Of a stretch of 64,000 nucleotides of DNA, positions 41,158 to 51,645 are shown piece after piece. The position numbers and the translations under genes are program-made. The stretch is from assembly GCF_011881725.1 (NCBI RefSeq), contig NZ_JAATUR010000002.1:116163-180162 (forward strand), written 5' to 3'. Origin of the DNA: Escherichia coli. GTDB taxonomy: Bacteria > Pseudomonadota > Gammaproteobacteria > Enterobacterales > Enterobacteriaceae. Under the pieces are notes generated by a model. That model saw only the letters and a list, made by a program, of their open reading frames with translations, was not told the DNA's origin and ran no database searches. Position 1 is the stretch's first letter; each line of letters starts with the position of its first letter.

Positions 41158-42702
41158 ATGTGGGATGTTATTGATTTATCGCGCTGGCAGTTTGCCCTGA
41201 CCGCGCTGTATCACTTTTTATTTGTACCCCTTACCCTGGGGCTGATTTTTTTGCTGGCTATCATGGAAACCATTTACGTGGTCACCGGCAAAACGATCTA
41301 CCGCGACATGACTCGCTTCTGGGGTAAGCTCTTCGGGATCAACTTTGCTCTTGGCGTGGCCACCGGCCTGACCATGGAGTTTCAGTTTGGTACTAACTGG
41401 TCATTCTATTCCAACTATGTGGGTGATATATTCGGCGCGCCGCTGGCTATGGAAGCATTAATGGCCTTCTTCCTCGAATCCACCTTTGTCGGATTGTTCT
41501 TCTTCGGCTGGCAACGGTTGAACAAATACCAGCACCTGCTGGTGACGTGGTTGGTGGCATTCGGTTCCAATATCTCCGCACTGTGGATCTTAAATGCCAA
41601 CGGCTGGATGCAATTCCCGACCGGCGCGCATTTTGATATCGATACCCTGCGTATGGAGATGACCAGTTTCAGCGAGCTGCTCTTCAACCCGGTCAGCCAG
41701 GTGAAATTCGTGCACACCGTAATGGCAGGCTACGTGACCGGGGCGATGTTCATTATGGCGATCAGTGCGTGGTATTTACTGCGCGGACGGGAGCGCGATT
41801 TCGCGCTACGCTCGTTTGCCATCGGTTCCGTCTTTGGTACCCTGGCGATCATTGGCACGTTACAACTCGGAGACAGTTCCGCGTATGAAGTCGCGCAAGT
41901 ACAACCGGTAAAACTGGCGGCGATGGAAGGGGAGTGGCAAACCGAACCTGCACCTGCGCCGTTCCATGTCATTGCCTGGCCGGAACAGGATCAAGAGCGT
42001 AACGCATTTGCTATCAAAATTCCCGCGCTGTTAGGGATCCTCGCTACACACTCATTGGATAAACCCGTACCGGGGCTGAAAAATTTAATGGCTGAAGCCT
42101 ACCCACGCTTGCAACGCGGACGTATGGCCTGGCTGTTAATGCAGGAGATATCGCAAGGCAACCGTGATCCGCATGTGTTGCAGGCGTTTCGTAATCTGGA
42201 AAGCGATCTCGGTTACGGCATGCTGCTCACCCGCTATGCGCCGGATATGAATCATGTCACAGCCGCACAATATCAGGCGGCGATGCGTGGCGCGATCCCT
42301 CAGGTTGCTCCGGTATTCTGGAGTTTCCGCATTATGATAGCTTGCGGTTCGCTGCTGTTACTGGTGATGCTAATTGCGCTCGTCCAGACGCTACGCGGCA
42401 AAATCGACCAGCATCGCTGGGTGCTGAAAATGGCGCTCTGGAGTTTGCCGCTACCGTGGATTGCAATTGAGGCGGGGTGGTTTATGACCGAGTTTGGTCG
42501 CCAGCCGTGGGCGATTCAGGACATCTTGCCGACATACTCCGCACACTCTGCATTAACCACGGGACAACTGGCCTTCTCTCTGATCATGATCGTAGGGCTT
42601 TACACCCTGTTCTTAATCGCCGAAGTCTACCTGATGCAGAAATATGCCCGTCTGGGGCCGAGCGCGATGCAGAGTGAACAACCGACGCAGCAACAGGGAT
42701 AA
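41158..42702 (+). CDS. appC: Cytochrome bd-II ubiquinol oxidase subunit I
   Basis: AppC is the catalytic subunit of cytochrome bd-II oxidase, which reduces O2 to water with ubiquinol at very low oxygen and holds haems b558, b595 and d. The 514-residue protein has about nine membrane helices, an N-terminal haem ligand in ALYHFLFVP, the GRQPW motif typical of bd subunit I, and a periplasmic Q-loop. The ATG at 41158 follows CAGGAGTGCGC; another ATG two codons upstream is less likely. Also called cbdA. Confidence 0.97.
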   Translation: MWDVIDLSRWQFALTALYHFLFVPLTLGLIFLLAIMETIYVVTGKTIYRDMTRFWGKLFGINFALGVATGLTMEFQFGTNWSFYSNYVGDIFGAPLAMEALMAFFLESTFVGLFFFGWQRLNKYQHLLVTWLVAFGSNISALWILNANGWMQFPTGAHFDIDTLRMEMTSFSELLFNPVSQVKFVHTVMAGYVTGAMFIMAISAWYLLRGRERDFALRSFAIGSVFGTLAIIGTLQLGDSSAYEVAQVQPVKLAAMEGEWQTEPAPAPFHVIAWPEQDQERNAFAIKIPALLGILATHSLDKPVPGLKNLMAEAYPRLQRGRMAWLLMQEISQGNRDPHVLQAFRNLESDLGYGMLLTRYAPDMNHVTAAQYQAAMRGAIPQVAPVFWSFRIMIACGSLLLLVMLIALVQTLRGKIDQHRWVLKMALWSLPLPWIAIEAGWFMTEFGRQPWAIQDILPTYSAHSALTTGQLAFSLIMIVGLYTLFLIAEVYLMQKYARLGPSAMQSEQPTQQQG

Positions 42703-42713
42703 AGGAGAGAATC

Positions 42714-43850
42714 ATGTTTGATTATGAAACATTGCGCTTCATCTGGTGGCTGCTGATTGGCGTGATCCTGGTGGTCTTTATGATCTCCGACGGATTTGAT
42801 ATGGGGATCGGCTGTCTGCTGCCGCTGGTGGCGCGTAATGATGATGAACGCCGGATAGTGATTAACAGCGTTGGCGCGCACTGGGAAGGTAACCAGGTCT
42901 GGTTGATCCTCGCGGGTGGGGCATTATTTGCTGCCTGGCCCAGAGTCTATGCAGCGGCGTTTTCGGGCTTCTATGTGGCGATGATTCTGGTGCTGTGCTC
43001 GCTGTTTTTCCGCCCGCTAGCCTTTGATTATCGAGGAAAAATTGCCGATGTACGCTGGCGTAAAATGTGGGACACCGGTCTGGTGATTGGCAGCCTGGTG
43101 CCGCCCGTCGTCTTTGGTATTGCATTCGGCAACTTGTTGCTCGGAGTACCATTTGTCTTCACACCGCAATTACGCGTGGAGTATCTCGGCAGCTTCTGGC
43201 AATTGCTGACGCCATTCCCTTTGTTGTGCGGCTTCCTCAGTCTTGGGATGGTGATTTTGCAAGGTGGCGTCTGGTTACAACTGAAGACTGTTGGTGCCAT
43301 TCATCTGCGTTCGCAGCTGGCGACCAAACGCGCCGCACTGCTGGTGATGCTGTGCTTTTTGCTGGCGGGTTACTGGCTGTGGGTCGGTATTGATGGCTTT
43401 GTCCTGCTCGCCCAGGATGCTACCGGTCCTTCCAATCCGTTAATGAAATTGGTGACAGTGCTACCTGGTGCCTGGATGAATAACTTCGTCGAATCGCCCG
43501 TTTTGTGGATCTTCCCGCTGCTGGGGTTCTTCTGCCCATTGCTGACCGTGATGGCGATTTATCGTGGTCGCCCGGGTTGGGGATTTCTGATGGCATCATT
43601 GATGCAATTAGGCGTGGTTTTCACCGCTGGTATTACGTTATTTCCATTTGTTATGCCTTCGAGTATCAGTCCGATATCCAGCCTGACCTTGTGGGACAGT
43701 ACCTCCAGCCAACTGACACTTAGCATTATGTTAGTAATTGTACTGATATTTTTGCCGATAGTGTTGCTCTACACTCTCTGGAGCTACTACAAAATGTGGG
43801 GGCGTATGACGACTGAAACTCTTCGCCGTCACGATCATGAGCTGTACTAA
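42714..43850 (+). CDS. appB: Cytochrome bd-II ubiquinol oxidase subunit II
   Basis: AppB is the structural partner of AppC in the bd-II oxidase. The 378-residue protein has about eight membrane helices and the typical start [16 protein letters not shown] followed by [13 protein letters not shown], a conserved signature of bd subunit II. It begins 11 bases after appC behind AAAGGAGAG and is followed 12 bases later by appX. Also called cbdB. Confidence 0.97.
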   Translation: MFDYETLRFIWWLLIGVILVVFMISDGFDMGIGCLLPLVARNDDERRIVINSVGAHWEGNQVWLILAGGALFAAWPRVYAAAFSGFYVAMILVLCSLFFRPLAFDYRGKIADVRWRKMWDTGLVIGSLVPPVVFGIAFGNLLLGVPFVFTPQLRVEYLGSFWQLLTPFPLLCGFLSLGMVILQGGVWLQLKTVGAIHLRSQLATKRAALLVMLCFLLAGYWLWVGIDGFVLLAQDATGPSNPLMKLVTVLPGAWMNNFVESPVLWIFPLLGFFCPLLTVMAIYRGRPGWGFLMASLMQLGVVFTAGITLFPFVMPSSISPISSLTLWDSTSSQLTLSIMLVIVLIFLPIVLLYTLWSYYKMWGRMTTETLRRHDHELY

Positions 43851-43862
43851 GGAGTAGGAACA

Positions 43863-43955
43863 ATGTGGTATTTATTGTGGTTCGTCGGCATTTTGTTGAT
43901 GTGTTCGCTCTCTACCGTCGTATTGGTATGGCTGGATCCGCGTCTGAAGGGTTAA
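43863..43955 (+). CDS. appX: Cytochrome bd-II small subunit AppX
   Basis: This 30-residue single-helix membrane protein (MWYLLWFVGILLMCSLSTVV...) is the bd-II counterpart of CydX and binds and stabilises the oxidase. It starts behind AAGGAGTAGGAAC, 12 bases after appB, and ends in WLDPRLKG. The sequence and position match K-12 AppX (cbdX, formerly yccB). Its small size makes it easy to miss. Confidence 0.93.
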   Translation: MWYLLWFVGILLMCSLSTVVLVWLDPRLKG

Positions 43956-43963
43956 CGAACGTA

Positions 43964-43993
43964 GGTCTGATGCGCCAGGCGTCGCATCAGACC
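43964..43993. repeat. REP-like inverted repeat between appX and appA
   Basis: GGTCTGATGCG (43964-43974) and CGCATCAGACC (43983-43993) form an 11-base inverted repeat with an eight-base loop containing CCAGGCG. It resembles a REP palindrome and sits 34 bases before the appA start, so it may reduce transcription from the oxidase genes into appA. Confidence 0.75.
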
Positions 43994-44026
43994 TTAATGC
44001 AAAATATGAGAAACGGAAACCTGGCG

Positions 44027-45337
44027 ATGAAAGCGATTTTGATCCCCTTTTTTTCTCTTCTTTTTCCGTTGTCATCGCTGTCTGCATTCGCTCAGAGTGA
44101 GCCAGAGCTGAAGCTGGAAAGTGTGGTGATTGTCAGTCGTCATGGCGTGCGTGCGCCAACCAAATCCACGCAGCTCATGCAAGATGTCACCCCAGACGCA
44201 TGGCCATCCTGGCCAGTAAAACTGGGTTGGCTGACACCGCGCGGTGGTGAGTTGATTTCTTATCTCGGACATTACCAACGCCAGCGTCTGGTGGCTGACG
44301 GATTGCTGGCGAAAAAGGGTTGCCCGCAACCTGGTCAGGTCGCGATTATTGCCGATGTTGATGAGCGTACCCGTAAAACAGGCGAAGCCTTCGCCGCCGG
44401 GCTGGCACCTGACTGTGCTATAACAGTGCATACTCAGGCAGATACGTCACGTCCCGATCCGTTATTTAATCCTCTGAAAACGGGCGTTTGCCAGCTCGAC
44501 AATGCGAACGTGACTGAAGCGATCCTCAGCAGGGCAGGTGGATCAATTGCCGACTTTACCGGGCATCGTCAAACGGCGTTTCACGAACTGGAACGGGTGC
44601 TTAATTTCCCGCAATCAAACTTGTGCCTTAAACGTGAGAAACAGGATGAAAGCTGTTCATTAACGCAGGCATTACCATCGGAGCTCAAGGTGAGTGCCGA
44701 CAATGTTTCATTAACCGGTGCGGCAAGGCTCGCATCCATGTTAACGGAGATATTTCTCCTGCAACAAGCACAGGGAATGCCGGAGCCAGGCTGGGGACGA
44801 ATTACTGATTCACACCAGTGGAACACCTTGCTAAGCCTGCATAACGCACAGTTTTATTTGCTGCAACGCACACCTGAGGTTGCCCGCAGTCGCGCCACCC
44901 CGTTATTGGATTTGGTCCTGACGGCGCTGACGCCAAATAAAACGCAACAACAGGTTTATGGCGTGACATTACCCACTTCACTGCTATTTATTGCTGGACA
45001 CGACACTAATCTGGCGAATCTGGGGGGGGCGTTAGAGCTTAACTGGACGCTACCAGGCCAGCCGGACAACACGCCACCTGGTGGTGAACTGGTGTTTGAA
45101 CGCTGGCGTCGACTCAGTGATAACAGCCAGTGGATTCAGGTATCTCTGGTATTCCAGACCTTACAGCAGATGCGTGATAAAACGCCGCTATCGTTAACGT
45201 CGCCGCCAGGCGAGGTGAAATTAACGTTGGCCGAGTGTGGCGAAAGAAACGCGCAGGGCATGTGTTCGCTGGCGGGATTTACGCAAATCGTGAATGAAGC
45301 GCGCATACCGGCATGCACTCTCTATCAGGACAAATAA
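44027..45337 (+). CDS. appA: Periplasmic acid phosphatase/phytase AppA
   Basis: AppA is a histidine acid phosphatase that releases phosphate from phytate and other esters in the periplasm. The 436-residue precursor has a signal peptide ending AFAQ near residue 22, the catalytic RHGVRAPTK motif near 38-46 and the proton-donor HDTN motif in [14 protein letters not shown]. The ATG at 44027 is chosen because it begins the signal peptide; the open frame upstream overlaps appX. The C terminus reads ...PACTLYQDK, about four residues longer than K-12 AppA, and overlaps cspH by 13 bases. The protein is more diverged from K-12 than its neighbours. Confidence 0.96.
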   Translation: MKAILIPFFSLLFPLSSLSAFAQSEPELKLESVVIVSRHGVRAPTKSTQLMQDVTPDAWPSWPVKLGWLTPRGGELISYLGHYQRQRLVADGLLAKKGCPQPGQVAIIADVDERTRKTGEAFAAGLAPDCAITVHTQADTSRPDPLFNPLKTGVCQLDNANVTEAILSRAGGSIADFTGHRQTAFHELERVLNFPQSNLCLKREKQDESCSLTQALPSELKVSADNVSLTGAARLASMLTEIFLLQQAQGMPEPGWGRITDSHQWNTLLSLHNAQFYLLQRTPEVARSRATPLLDLVLTALTPNKTQQQVYGVTLPTSLLFIAGHDTNLANLGGALELNWTLPGQPDNTPPGGELVFERWRRLSDNSQWIQVSLVFQTLQQMRDKTPLSLTSPPGEVKLTLAECGERNAQGMCSLAGFTQIVNEARIPACTLYQDK

Positions 45338-45537
45338 ACATTTGCCGCAGTTGGTCCACGCAGGCCATTTACACGGCAAAATTCCACGCGCAATCCTGGG
45401 ATTAGCACTTCTGCGTCGCGGGGGCTAAATGCGGAAATATGGACCTGGACTTCTTTACGACCGTCGGAGGGGATGATGAATCCCTTGCCGCTTTTGCGAT
45501 CAAAGGTTTTGACAATTCCTGTCATTTTACGGGACAA
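45325..45537 (-). CDS. cspH: Cold-shock-like protein CspH
   Basis: CspH is a 70-residue CspA-family protein. The cold-shock domain is recognisable ([21 protein letters not shown]), but the RNP1 motif reads KGFII instead of KGFGFI and RNP2 reads VQVHI, so nucleic-acid binding may be weaker than in CspA. This is the usual CspH sequence, not damage. In K-12, CspH is expressed early in growth at 37 C rather than on cold shock. Its 3' end overlaps appA tail to tail; in K-12 the gfc-etk block lies between them. Confidence 0.95.
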   Translation of the reverse strand: MSRKMTGIVKTFDRKSGKGFIIPSDGRKEVQVHISAFSPRDAEVLIPGLRVEFCRVNGLRGPTAANVYLS

Positions 45538-45631
45538 ACAAATTCCTTACTGATAAATCTGCGCTGCACTATACGGTTTAAAGAAAATAAAGCCAGTTAT
45601 ATTTAAGACCGCTGGATGGCTAAAATAAAAT

Positions 45632-45822
45632 TTGCTTAATCTTATTTATCATGCGTTAATAGCTGCGTCGGTTTGAAAGACAGACAGCATACAAAGTAGT
45701 TTACTAAAGCAGTTCTCATTATCAGGCATTATCCCCTTCTTTTGAGTCTCTCTCCTGAACACTAAGTAGTTTCTGTATTAAAGCCCTGTTTGCCGAAAGG
45801 CCCAAAATGAAGGAAGTAAAAT
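45632..45822 (+). promoter_or_regulatory. cspG: cspG promoter and long cold-box 5' leader
   Basis: A -35 TTGCTT (45632-45637) and an extended -10 (TG then GTTAAT, 45655-45660) are 17 bases apart. This places the start near 45667 and gives a leader of about 156 bases, the length known for cspG. Early in the leader, TGAAAGACAGA (45674-45684) resembles the cold box TGACGTACAGA. The leader ends with AAGGAAG just before the ATG. Confidence 0.75.
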
Positions 45823-46035
45823 ATGTCTAATAAAATGACTGGTTTAGTAAAATGGTTTAACGCAGATAAAGGTTTTGGCTTTATCACTCCTGATGATGGC
45901 AGCAAGGACGTTTTCGTTCATTTCACCGCCATCCAGAGCAATGAATTCCGCACGCTGAACGAAAATCAGAAAGTCGAATTTTCTATTGAGCAGGGGCAAC
46001 GTGGTCCTGCGGCAGCGAACGTTGTTACGCTCTAA
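45823..46035 (+). CDS. cspG: Cold shock protein CspG
   Basis: CspG is a 70-residue cold-inducible RNA chaperone of the CspA family. It has intact RNP1 (KGFGFITP) and RNP2 (VFVHF) motifs and a single five-stranded OB-fold domain. It shares the long cold-box leader typical of cspA, cspB and cspG. Ten bases downstream begins ymcF, probably on the same cold-induced transcript. It is divergent from cspH with a 285-base gap. Confidence 0.97.
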   Translation: MSNKMTGLVKWFNADKGFGFITPDDGSKDVFVHFTAIQSNEFRTLNENQKVEFSIEQGQRGPAAANVVTL

Positions 46036-46045
46036 GGTTGCCGTT

Positions 46046-46234
46046 ATTACTCAGCATCTCCATTTCCGCTGTCCATGTTGTCATGGTTCACAGTACCGCA
46101 CATCGGCATTCGATGTGACGGAGCGAAATCCTTTAGGGGCGAAGTGTATTTTCTGTAAATCGACGATGATCACTTTTGATAACGTCGCGCTGCAAATACG
46201 CACTGACCAGGCACCACTGGATTTCACCAAATAA
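46046..46234 (+). CDS. ymcF: Cold-induced small protein YmcF, ATT start
   Basis: This 62-residue frame reads (M)TQHLHFRCPCCHGSQ and ends in APLDFTK. It has cysteine pairs CPCC and CIFC about 31 residues apart, a zinc-ribbon-like layout. It begins at ATT (46046-46048), eight bases after TAAGG at the cspG stop; no ATG, GTG or TTG is available at this position. It matches K-12 YmcF, reported to start at a non-canonical codon and to rise on cold shock. The function is unknown. It lies on the cspG transcript and ends just before a terminator. Confidence 0.82.
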   Translation: MTQHLHFRCPCCHGSQYRTSAFDVTERNPLGAKCIFCKSTMITFDNVALQIRTDQAPLDFTK

Positions 46235-46370
46235 TATCAGGCTCCCTCGCGGAGCCTTTTTTATATCTGTCTTATTTTTCTTCAACGCTGTATGTATAGT
46301 AAGCGATAACCTGTTGATTATTGAATCTTTCGGGGAGATGGCTTATAACATTTCTTACCTGACCAGGTGA
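46176..46370 (+). CDS. ymcE: YmcE-like small hydrophobic frame, interrupted by TGA
   Basis: A plus-strand frame overlapping the ymcF 3' end encodes 64 residues with one hydrophobic segment (GAFFISVLFFFNAVCIVS). It resembles K-12 YmcE (Sfa), whose overexpression suppresses fabA6. Here it stops at TGA (46368-46370). The same frame then stays open for 20 more codons, ending in ...RPEEVNSEY at 46433, which is how I recall the K-12 protein ending. So it may be a shortened or broken allele. A terminator hairpin at 46239-46262 lies within it, and no clear start was found; its reality as a gene is uncertain. Confidence 0.4.
   Translation: MITSRCKYALTRHHWISPNNIRLPRGAFFISVLFFFNAVCIVSDNLLIIESFGEMAYNISYLTR
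46239..46262 (+). terminator. Terminator after cspG-ymcF
   Basis: AGGCTCC (46239-46245) pairs with GGAGCCT (46251-46257), followed by TTTTTT. It stands four bases after the ymcF stop, supporting cspG-ymcF as one transcript. Confidence 0.88.
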
Positions 46371-46422
46371 ACCAACACCTTACTGGCGTGTTGCTGTCTT
46401 TTAAGACCAGAAGAGGTTAACA

Positions 46423-46596
46423 GTGAATATTGAAGAGTTAAAAAAACAAGCCGAAACGGAAATCGCCGACTTTATCGCGCAAAAAATCGCCGAGCTAAAC
46501 AAGAATACAGGGAAAGAAGTCTCTGAAATTCGCTTCACTGCACGGGAGAAAATGACCGGGCTTGAAAGTTATGATGTCAAAATCAAAATAATGTGA
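46423..46596 (+). CDS. gnsA: Small protein GnsA
   Basis: GnsA is a 57-residue protein (MNIEELKKQAETEIADF...) whose overexpression raises unsaturated fatty acid content and suppresses secG and fabA defects. It is charged and largely helical, with no membrane segment; GnsB is its prophage-borne paralogue in K-12. It starts at GTG (46423) behind GAAGAGG and overlaps the end of the interrupted ymcE frame. A hairpin follows at 46603-46630. Confidence 0.93.
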   Translation: MNIEELKKQAETEIADFIAQKIAELNKNTGKEVSEIRFTAREKMTGLESYDVKIKIM

Positions 46597-46602
46597 TTTT
46601 GC

Positions 46603-46630
46603 GAACATCACCCCGCGCGAGGTGATGTTC
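46603..46630. terminator. Hairpin between gnsA and yccM
   Basis: GAACATCACC (46603-46612) and GGTGATGTTC (46621-46630) form a perfect ten-base stem between the two convergent genes. There is no strong T-run on either side, so termination may be partial. Confidence 0.7.
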
Positions 46631-46644
46631 CGCTTGTTACTAAT

Positions 46645-47718
46645 TTAGTGACCAATTATTGGCGCTTGCGGAATTAAGCGTCGGTACAACTCCTCCGGCA
46701 CCGGGCTTTGCCACACTCCCATATACATCGCATAACCAATCACTACGAATAAAATCCCCAATACCAGTAGCGCCATGAGCCAGCCAGACAATGCAAAGGC
46801 CATTTTATTTGCCGCAGGTTTTTGCAGCGAAAAGGTCAAGGTTGAGGCCACCGGACATGACTCCACGCAGGTCATACAACCGGTACATTCGACCGTTCGT
46901 ACCTGAATTAATTTATCGACAGGGATCCGTGATGGGCAATTTTTTGCGCATTTGCCGCAGTCGATACAACTTTCGGCATTGCGACGAATCTTAAACGGCG
47001 ATAATAGCGAAACCAGTCCCATCAGCGCGCCATAAGGGCAGAGATAACGACACCACGCATGGCGAATAAACAAGCTGGCAATTACCAAAACCGTGACGCT
47101 GATTAATGTCGTTTTCCCCATATGGCGAAAGAAATCAAGCATTTTAACGTCCATCACCACGCTGTAGGGCGATAGCATAAAATAGTGAATCGCCTGAGCG
47201 GGCATGAATAACGCGATATAAAGAAAAAAACTTAATAGCAAATATTTCACCGCGCGTAGAGGAATATCCAGCCAGCGGGGAGGGGCGAATTGTCGACCAA
47301 ACAGTTTTTTCCCGAGATCGCCAATGAATTCAGAGAGCGTACCAACAGGGCATAGCCACGAGCAAAATGCTTTTTTTAGCAACAGACTGATGATTATAAA
47401 GGCAGCCAGTAACAGCATTGCAGCGGTATGGGCGGACGGTAACTGACCTGTTGCAAGGCTATATTTCAGATTCATCAAACCGGCAATCGGTAGCCAGCCT
47501 TCGATGCCTCCCGGTCTGGCGACAAATGCCGTGCTACCCGCTGTTTCGTAATAGCGCACCCAGTACCAGAAGGTGAGGGCAATATAAATATTGATCGCCA
47601 GGAGTAATAATTGCGTCGCTTTACGCCAGGTCGTGGCATTGCGCCAGTCATTCCACGGTAATTTACCGCCCGTCGTGCCTGGCCGTCGCTGCCAGCGGAT
47701 TCTTTTTTTCTCTGCCAT
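46645..47718 (-). CDS. yccM: 4Fe-4S membrane electron-transfer protein YccM (NapH-like)
   Basis: YccM is a 357-residue inner-membrane protein of the NapH/CcoG-like ferredoxin family. It has about five membrane helices, two CxxxCP motifs (CSWLCPVG and CRYLCPYG) and two 4Fe-4S binding motifs (CIDCGKCAKNCP and CTGCMTCVESCP). It may pass electrons between quinol and periplasmic partners. It neighbours the tor genes and is transcribed in the same direction as torS, but a link to TMAO respiration is not proven. Confidence 0.93.
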   Translation of the reverse strand: MAEKKRIRWQRRPGTTGGKLPWNDWRNATTWRKATQLLLLAINIYIALTFWYWVRYYETAGSTAFVARPGGIEGWLPIAGLMNLKYSLATGQLPSAHTAAMLLLAAFIIISLLLKKAFCSWLCPVGTLSEFIGDLGKKLFGRQFAPPRWLDIPLRAVKYLLLSFFLYIALFMPAQAIHYFMLSPYSVVMDVKMLDFFRHMGKTTLISVTVLVIASLFIRHAWCRYLCPYGALMGLVSLLSPFKIRRNAESCIDCGKCAKNCPSRIPVDKLIQVRTVECTGCMTCVESCPVASTLTFSLQKPAANKMAFALSGWLMALLVLGILFVVIGYAMYMGVWQSPVPEELYRRLIPQAPIIGH

Positions 47719-47789
47719 GATTTTGCCCGCCCGTTAAGTTGTATCTTAAATGCCACTATTCTACGTTTTCTAAACGGGATGATATTGAT

Positions 47790-50534
47790 TCACATCGGGT
47801 TAGGGGCTTTCTTATTCAGCCACTGTTCCAGGGCCTTGATGCTATGCGTAATTTCTTCGCGCGGCAGAGTCGCAGCTAATGGTTCCTGCTCAAGTTGTTC
47901 ACATAACTGACTGGCACTACGCATGCCCAGACTGGCACAACTGCTTTTCAACTGATGCGCAGCACGTTTAATTTTTTCGCAGTCCTTCCTGGCGCGAGCT
48001 GCGTCTATTTCATCGAGAAGCGGCAAGGCATGTTGTTTAAATAATGCCAGCCATTCGTGGATCTTCTCTACGCCCATTAACTGCGCATCTTCATTGAGTT
48101 GCGATACATCCAGCGATTGATCGTTATTGGCTTGCAGGTGGAGATAGTGCGCCAGTAACTGACCGAGCACTTCACGCGGCACCGGTTTAGGGATAATTCC
48201 GCGAAATAGCGAACTGGTAAGCTGGCGCAGAGTTTCGTCGATGACATGGGCGCTAAAGCCAATCAAAACCAGCGACGGATAGTGCTGCGCCAGTTGTCGG
48301 GCAAGTGTAATGCCGTCGACATCCGGCAGATCAAAATCCACCAGTGCGGCAGCAAACGGTTCACTATTTTGCAGCGTTTCTAAAGCCTGAACGGCATTGC
48401 CCACAGCAGTAACCTGCGCACCACTGGTGTCCAGCATCTCAACGGTAATTCGCTGAGTTAGCGGATTATCTTCAATTAACAGCAAACGTAACCCGTCCAG
48501 ACGCACTGCCTGATTAACTGTTTTTGGTACAGGGGCAGTGGCAATACGTAACGGTAACCGTAAGCAAAAACAGCTTCCAACCCCCGGCGTACTGGTGGCG
48601 GTCAACTCGCCACCCATCGCCTGGGCCAGACTGCTACTGATAGTCAGCCCCAGCCCGGTGCCGCCACGTTTGCCACTTACCTGAACAAATGGCTGGAAGA
48701 TTTCTGCCAGTTTCGCAGGATCAATGCCGCAGCCGCTGTCTTCCACTTCGACCAGCCATTGCTCGCCTTCAGTGCGGCTATGCAGGACGATCTGCCCCTC
48801 GTCAGTGAAACGTAGGGAATTACTCAACAAATTAGTAATAACCTGGCGAATACGCCGCGGATCGCCCATTAACGCGGTCGGCACATCGTCGGCAATTGCC
48901 GTAGCCAGGCTGATTGGGCGACCTTTCACCCGTCCGCTCATTAATTGCAAGGTACTTTCCAGCAGCGGGCGCGGTTCAAACGGTTCATCGCTGACCGAAA
49001 CATTCTTGCCGCCTGCTTCGATAGCCGAATAATCGAGAATATCGTTGAGGATGGTCAGTAGCGATTCGCCTGAATCGGTGATTGCCCGCAAATCGTCACG
49101 CTGGGCGTTAAGCGCTGGATTATCCGCCAGCAGCTGCGCGGTGCCGAGAATACCGTACAGCGGTGTGCGGATCTCATGGCTCATTGCCGCCAGAAACGCC
49201 GATTTTGCCTGACTGGCTTTTTCGGCTTCCGCCCGTGCCTGCCGGTGTTCTACGACCAGTTCCTGCAATTCGGCGGTGCGCGCTTTGACCTGCGCCGCCA
49301 GCTGTTCGCGGTGGCGATTCAGCGCGTGAACACTGCTGCGAAACGCATCCATCAGTCGACCGATGGTGTCCAGCTCCCGCACGCCAGCGGTTTCCGGAAA
49401 AGGAGAATCGATATCACCGTCCAGCAAGCGTTGCAGCGCCTGCGTTTGTTCGGCAAGTGGACGCGTGACTGAGCGATAAACCACGCGCCAGAGGATCAGA
49501 ATGAGTGCGCAAAGTGAAACTATCCCTAGTAATAACAGGCTGTATTGCCCGCGAGCACTGGCTTTTTCCAGATGCGCCAGTCCGTGCTGATTACGCAGCT
49601 CAATGGTGTCGACCAGTTGACTGACTTCGCTACTAAACTGCGCGAACTGGGCGATGTTATTTTGGGCGAGAGTTTGCAGGCGATTGCTGATTTCACTGTC
49701 CCGCTGATACAGTGCCAGCAAATCGCTATAGCGGCTGACGGTCGCTAACGTTGTCGCAACCTGCGCACGAACACCCGGATCTTCAATGCGTATTTGCCGA
49801 CGTTGCAGAATTTTCACCGCATTATTGAGCTGATTTTTCAGCGTTGCCGCATTTTCCGTGATCTGCTCCAGCCCCAGATTCATCACCATTTGCTGCACCC
49901 GCAGGGCGCTGAGGCGAAGTTCGTTCATTTGGTTAACGTACTCAAGATCAATATCAATCAGCCGATCGAGTGCGCTTTCGGCGGCCTGGCGCTGATGTTG
50001 TTCGATCAAATCATATATCCCGGCCTGGGTCGCTCCGGCTGAGGTTGCCGCGTTATTTGCCTGACCTTGCGCCATGCGTGCGATCTCATCGGCGGCGGAG
50101 ACAATCTGCTGACTGAGTTGCTGTTGTTGCTGACGCAGTTGCAAACGCTGCCCCACCAGCTCCCCTTGTTGACGTAACGAACGGGAGATCTCCTGCTCCT
50201 GTTGTTCAATAGCGGTGGTGTCAAAACCTTGTTCCCGTAACGCTTGCAGCAACGCGTTAATCTTCAGGCTTTGTGCGGTGAGCATTCGCCCCTGCGCCTG
50301 CCACATCTTTTCGTTATCGGCACTGGTCAGGTTTTGCGCAGCGAAAAGTTCCCAGGCGCTGGCTTCGCTCAACTGGCGCGCCATATTCATGGTAGGAATC
50401 AGTGCCTGAGTATTGTCTTTTTCCACCTGGCTGATAAAACGCAGGTTGTACCATCCTACCAGGGTACTGGTCAGGGTTAACAGCGCCATCAGGGCAAAGC
50501 CCATCCACAGTCTTCGGGTCAGGGTTAAATTCAC
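47790..50534 (-). CDS. torS: Hybrid sensor histidine kinase TorS
   Basis: TorS senses TMAO through TorT and phosphorylates TorR by a four-step relay. The 914-residue protein has two membrane helices around a periplasmic helical sensor (about 30-335). These are followed by HAMP, HisKA with His453 in SHEIRTP, HATPase, a receiver with Asp733 in VDFDLPD, and a C-terminal HPt domain with His in AAHQLKSS near 860. The start is GTG at 50532-50534, giving MNLTLTRRL; an upstream ATG would run into torT. Literature positions (443, 723, 850) come from a start ten codons later. Confidence 0.96.
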   Translation of the reverse strand: MNLTLTRRLWMGFALMALLTLTSTLVGWYNLRFISQVEKDNTQALIPTMNMARQLSEASAWELFAAQNLTSADNEKMWQAQGRMLTAQSLKINALLQALREQGFDTTAIEQQEQEISRSLRQQGELVGQRLQLRQQQQQLSQQIVSAADEIARMAQGQANNAATSAGATQAGIYDLIEQHQRQAAESALDRLIDIDLEYVNQMNELRLSALRVQQMVMNLGLEQITENAATLKNQLNNAVKILQRRQIRIEDPGVRAQVATTLATVSRYSDLLALYQRDSEISNRLQTLAQNNIAQFAQFSSEVSQLVDTIELRNQHGLAHLEKASARGQYSLLLLGIVSLCALILILWRVVYRSVTRPLAEQTQALQRLLDGDIDSPFPETAGVRELDTIGRLMDAFRSSVHALNRHREQLAAQVKARTAELQELVVEHRQARAEAEKASQAKSAFLAAMSHEIRTPLYGILGTAQLLADNPALNAQRDDLRAITDSGESLLTILNDILDYSAIEAGGKNVSVSDEPFEPRPLLESTLQLMSGRVKGRPISLATAIADDVPTALMGDPRRIRQVITNLLSNSLRFTDEGQIVLHSRTEGEQWLVEVEDSGCGIDPAKLAEIFQPFVQVSGKRGGTGLGLTISSSLAQAMGGELTATSTPGVGSCFCLRLPLRIATAPVPKTVNQAVRLDGLRLLLIEDNPLTQRITVEMLDTSGAQVTAVGNAVQALETLQNSEPFAAALVDFDLPDVDGITLARQLAQHYPSLVLIGFSAHVIDETLRQLTSSLFRGIIPKPVPREVLGQLLAHYLHLQANNDQSLDVSQLNEDAQLMGVEKIHEWLALFKQHALPLLDEIDAARARKDCEKIKRAAHQLKSSCASLGMRSASQLCEQLEQEPLAATLPREEITHSIKALEQWLNKKAPNPM

Positions 50535-50616
50535 GGTCAGTGTACTTAAGATGAAAAAGGTTGAGTCGCAAAGCGGAATGCATCTAGCATAAAGCCTTAT
50601 TATTGATGAGGCTATC

Positions 50617-51645
50617 ATGCGCGTACTGCTATTGTTACTTCTTTCCCTTTTCGTGCCGCCTGTATTGGCGGCTGATAATCTGTTGCGCTGGCATGATGCG
50701 CAGCATTTCACGGTGCAACCCTCTACGCCGCTTAAAGCCATTCGCTCATGGAAACTGTGCGCGCTTTATCCCAGTCTGAAAGATTCATACTGGTTATCGT
50801 TGAACTATGGTATGCAGGACGCTGCTCGCCGCTATGGTGTGGATTTAAAAGTGCTGGAGGCTGGCGGCTACAGCCAGTTGGCTACCCAGCAAGCACAAAT
50901 CGACCAGTGTAAACAGTGGGGCGCAGAGGCAATTTTGCTCGGTAGCAGCACGACGTTATTTCCCGACCTGCAAAAGCAGGTAGCAGGCCTGCCAGTGATC
51001 GAACTGGTGAATGCGATTGGTGATCACCAGGTGAAAAGCCGCGTTGGTGTACCCTGGTTTCAGATGGGCTATCAACCAGGGCGATATCTTGTGCAATGGA
51101 GCAACGGAAAACCGCTGAACGTGCTGTTGATGCCCGGCCCCGATAACGCCGGGGGCAGTAAGGAGATGGTAGAGGGTTTCCGCACAGCCATTGCCGGAAG
51201 CCCGGTGCGTATTGTTGATATTGCGCTCGGCGACAACGATATTGAAATCCAGCGTAACCTGTTGCAGGAGATGCTGGAGCGCCATCCAGAAATCGACGTC
51301 GTCGCCGGAACGGCCATTGCCGCAGAGGCAGCGATGGGGGAAGGGCGAAACCTGAAAACGCCGCTCACCGTGGTGTCGTTTTACCTTTCACATCAGGTCT
51401 ATCGTGGTCTGAAGCGGGGAAGAGTGATTATGGCTGCCAGCGATCAAATGGTCTGGCAGGGGGAACTGGCTGTCGAACAGGCAATCAGACAATTACAGGG
51501 AGAAACGGTGTCCGATAATGTCAGCCCACCGATTTTAGTCCTGACGCCGAAAAATGCTGACCGTGAACATATCCGTCGCTCGCTGTCGCCAGGGGGATTT
51601 CGTCCGGTCTATTTTTATCAGCACACATCAGCCGCTAAGAAATAA
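50617..51645 (+). CDS. torT: Periplasmic TMAO-binding protein TorT
   Basis: TorT binds trimethylamine N-oxide in the periplasm and signals through the sensor region of TorS. The 342-residue protein has a signal peptide ([19 protein letters not shown]) and a ribose-binding-protein-like fold of periplasmic binding protein type 1. It is divergent from torS across 82 bases, and its 3' end overlaps the convergent torR gene by 28 bases. Confidence 0.96.
   Translation: MRVLLLLLLSLFVPPVLAADNLLRWHDAQHFTVQPSTPLKAIRSWKLCALYPSLKDSYWLSLNYGMQDAARRYGVDLKVLEAGGYSQLATQQAQIDQCKQWGAEAILLGSSTTLFPDLQKQVAGLPVIELVNAIGDHQVKSRVGVPWFQMGYQPGRYLVQWSNGKPLNVLLMPGPDNAGGSKEMVEGFRTAIAGSPVRIVDIALGDNDIEIQRNLLQEMLERHPEIDVVAGTAIAAEAAMGEGRNLKTPLTVVSFYLSHQVYRGLKRGRVIMAASDQMVWQGELAVEQAIRQLQGETVSDNVSPPILVLTPKNADREHIRRSLSPGGFRPVYFYQHTSAAKK

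Noticed and set aside
43865..44026. Upstream extension of the appA frame by 54 codons
   Set aside because: It overlaps appX in another frame and would hide the signal peptide; the start at 44027 begins a clean secretion signal.
45325..45537. cspH as a pseudogene because its RNP1 motif is altered
   Set aside because: The altered RNP1 is the normal CspH sequence in E. coli, and the frame is intact.
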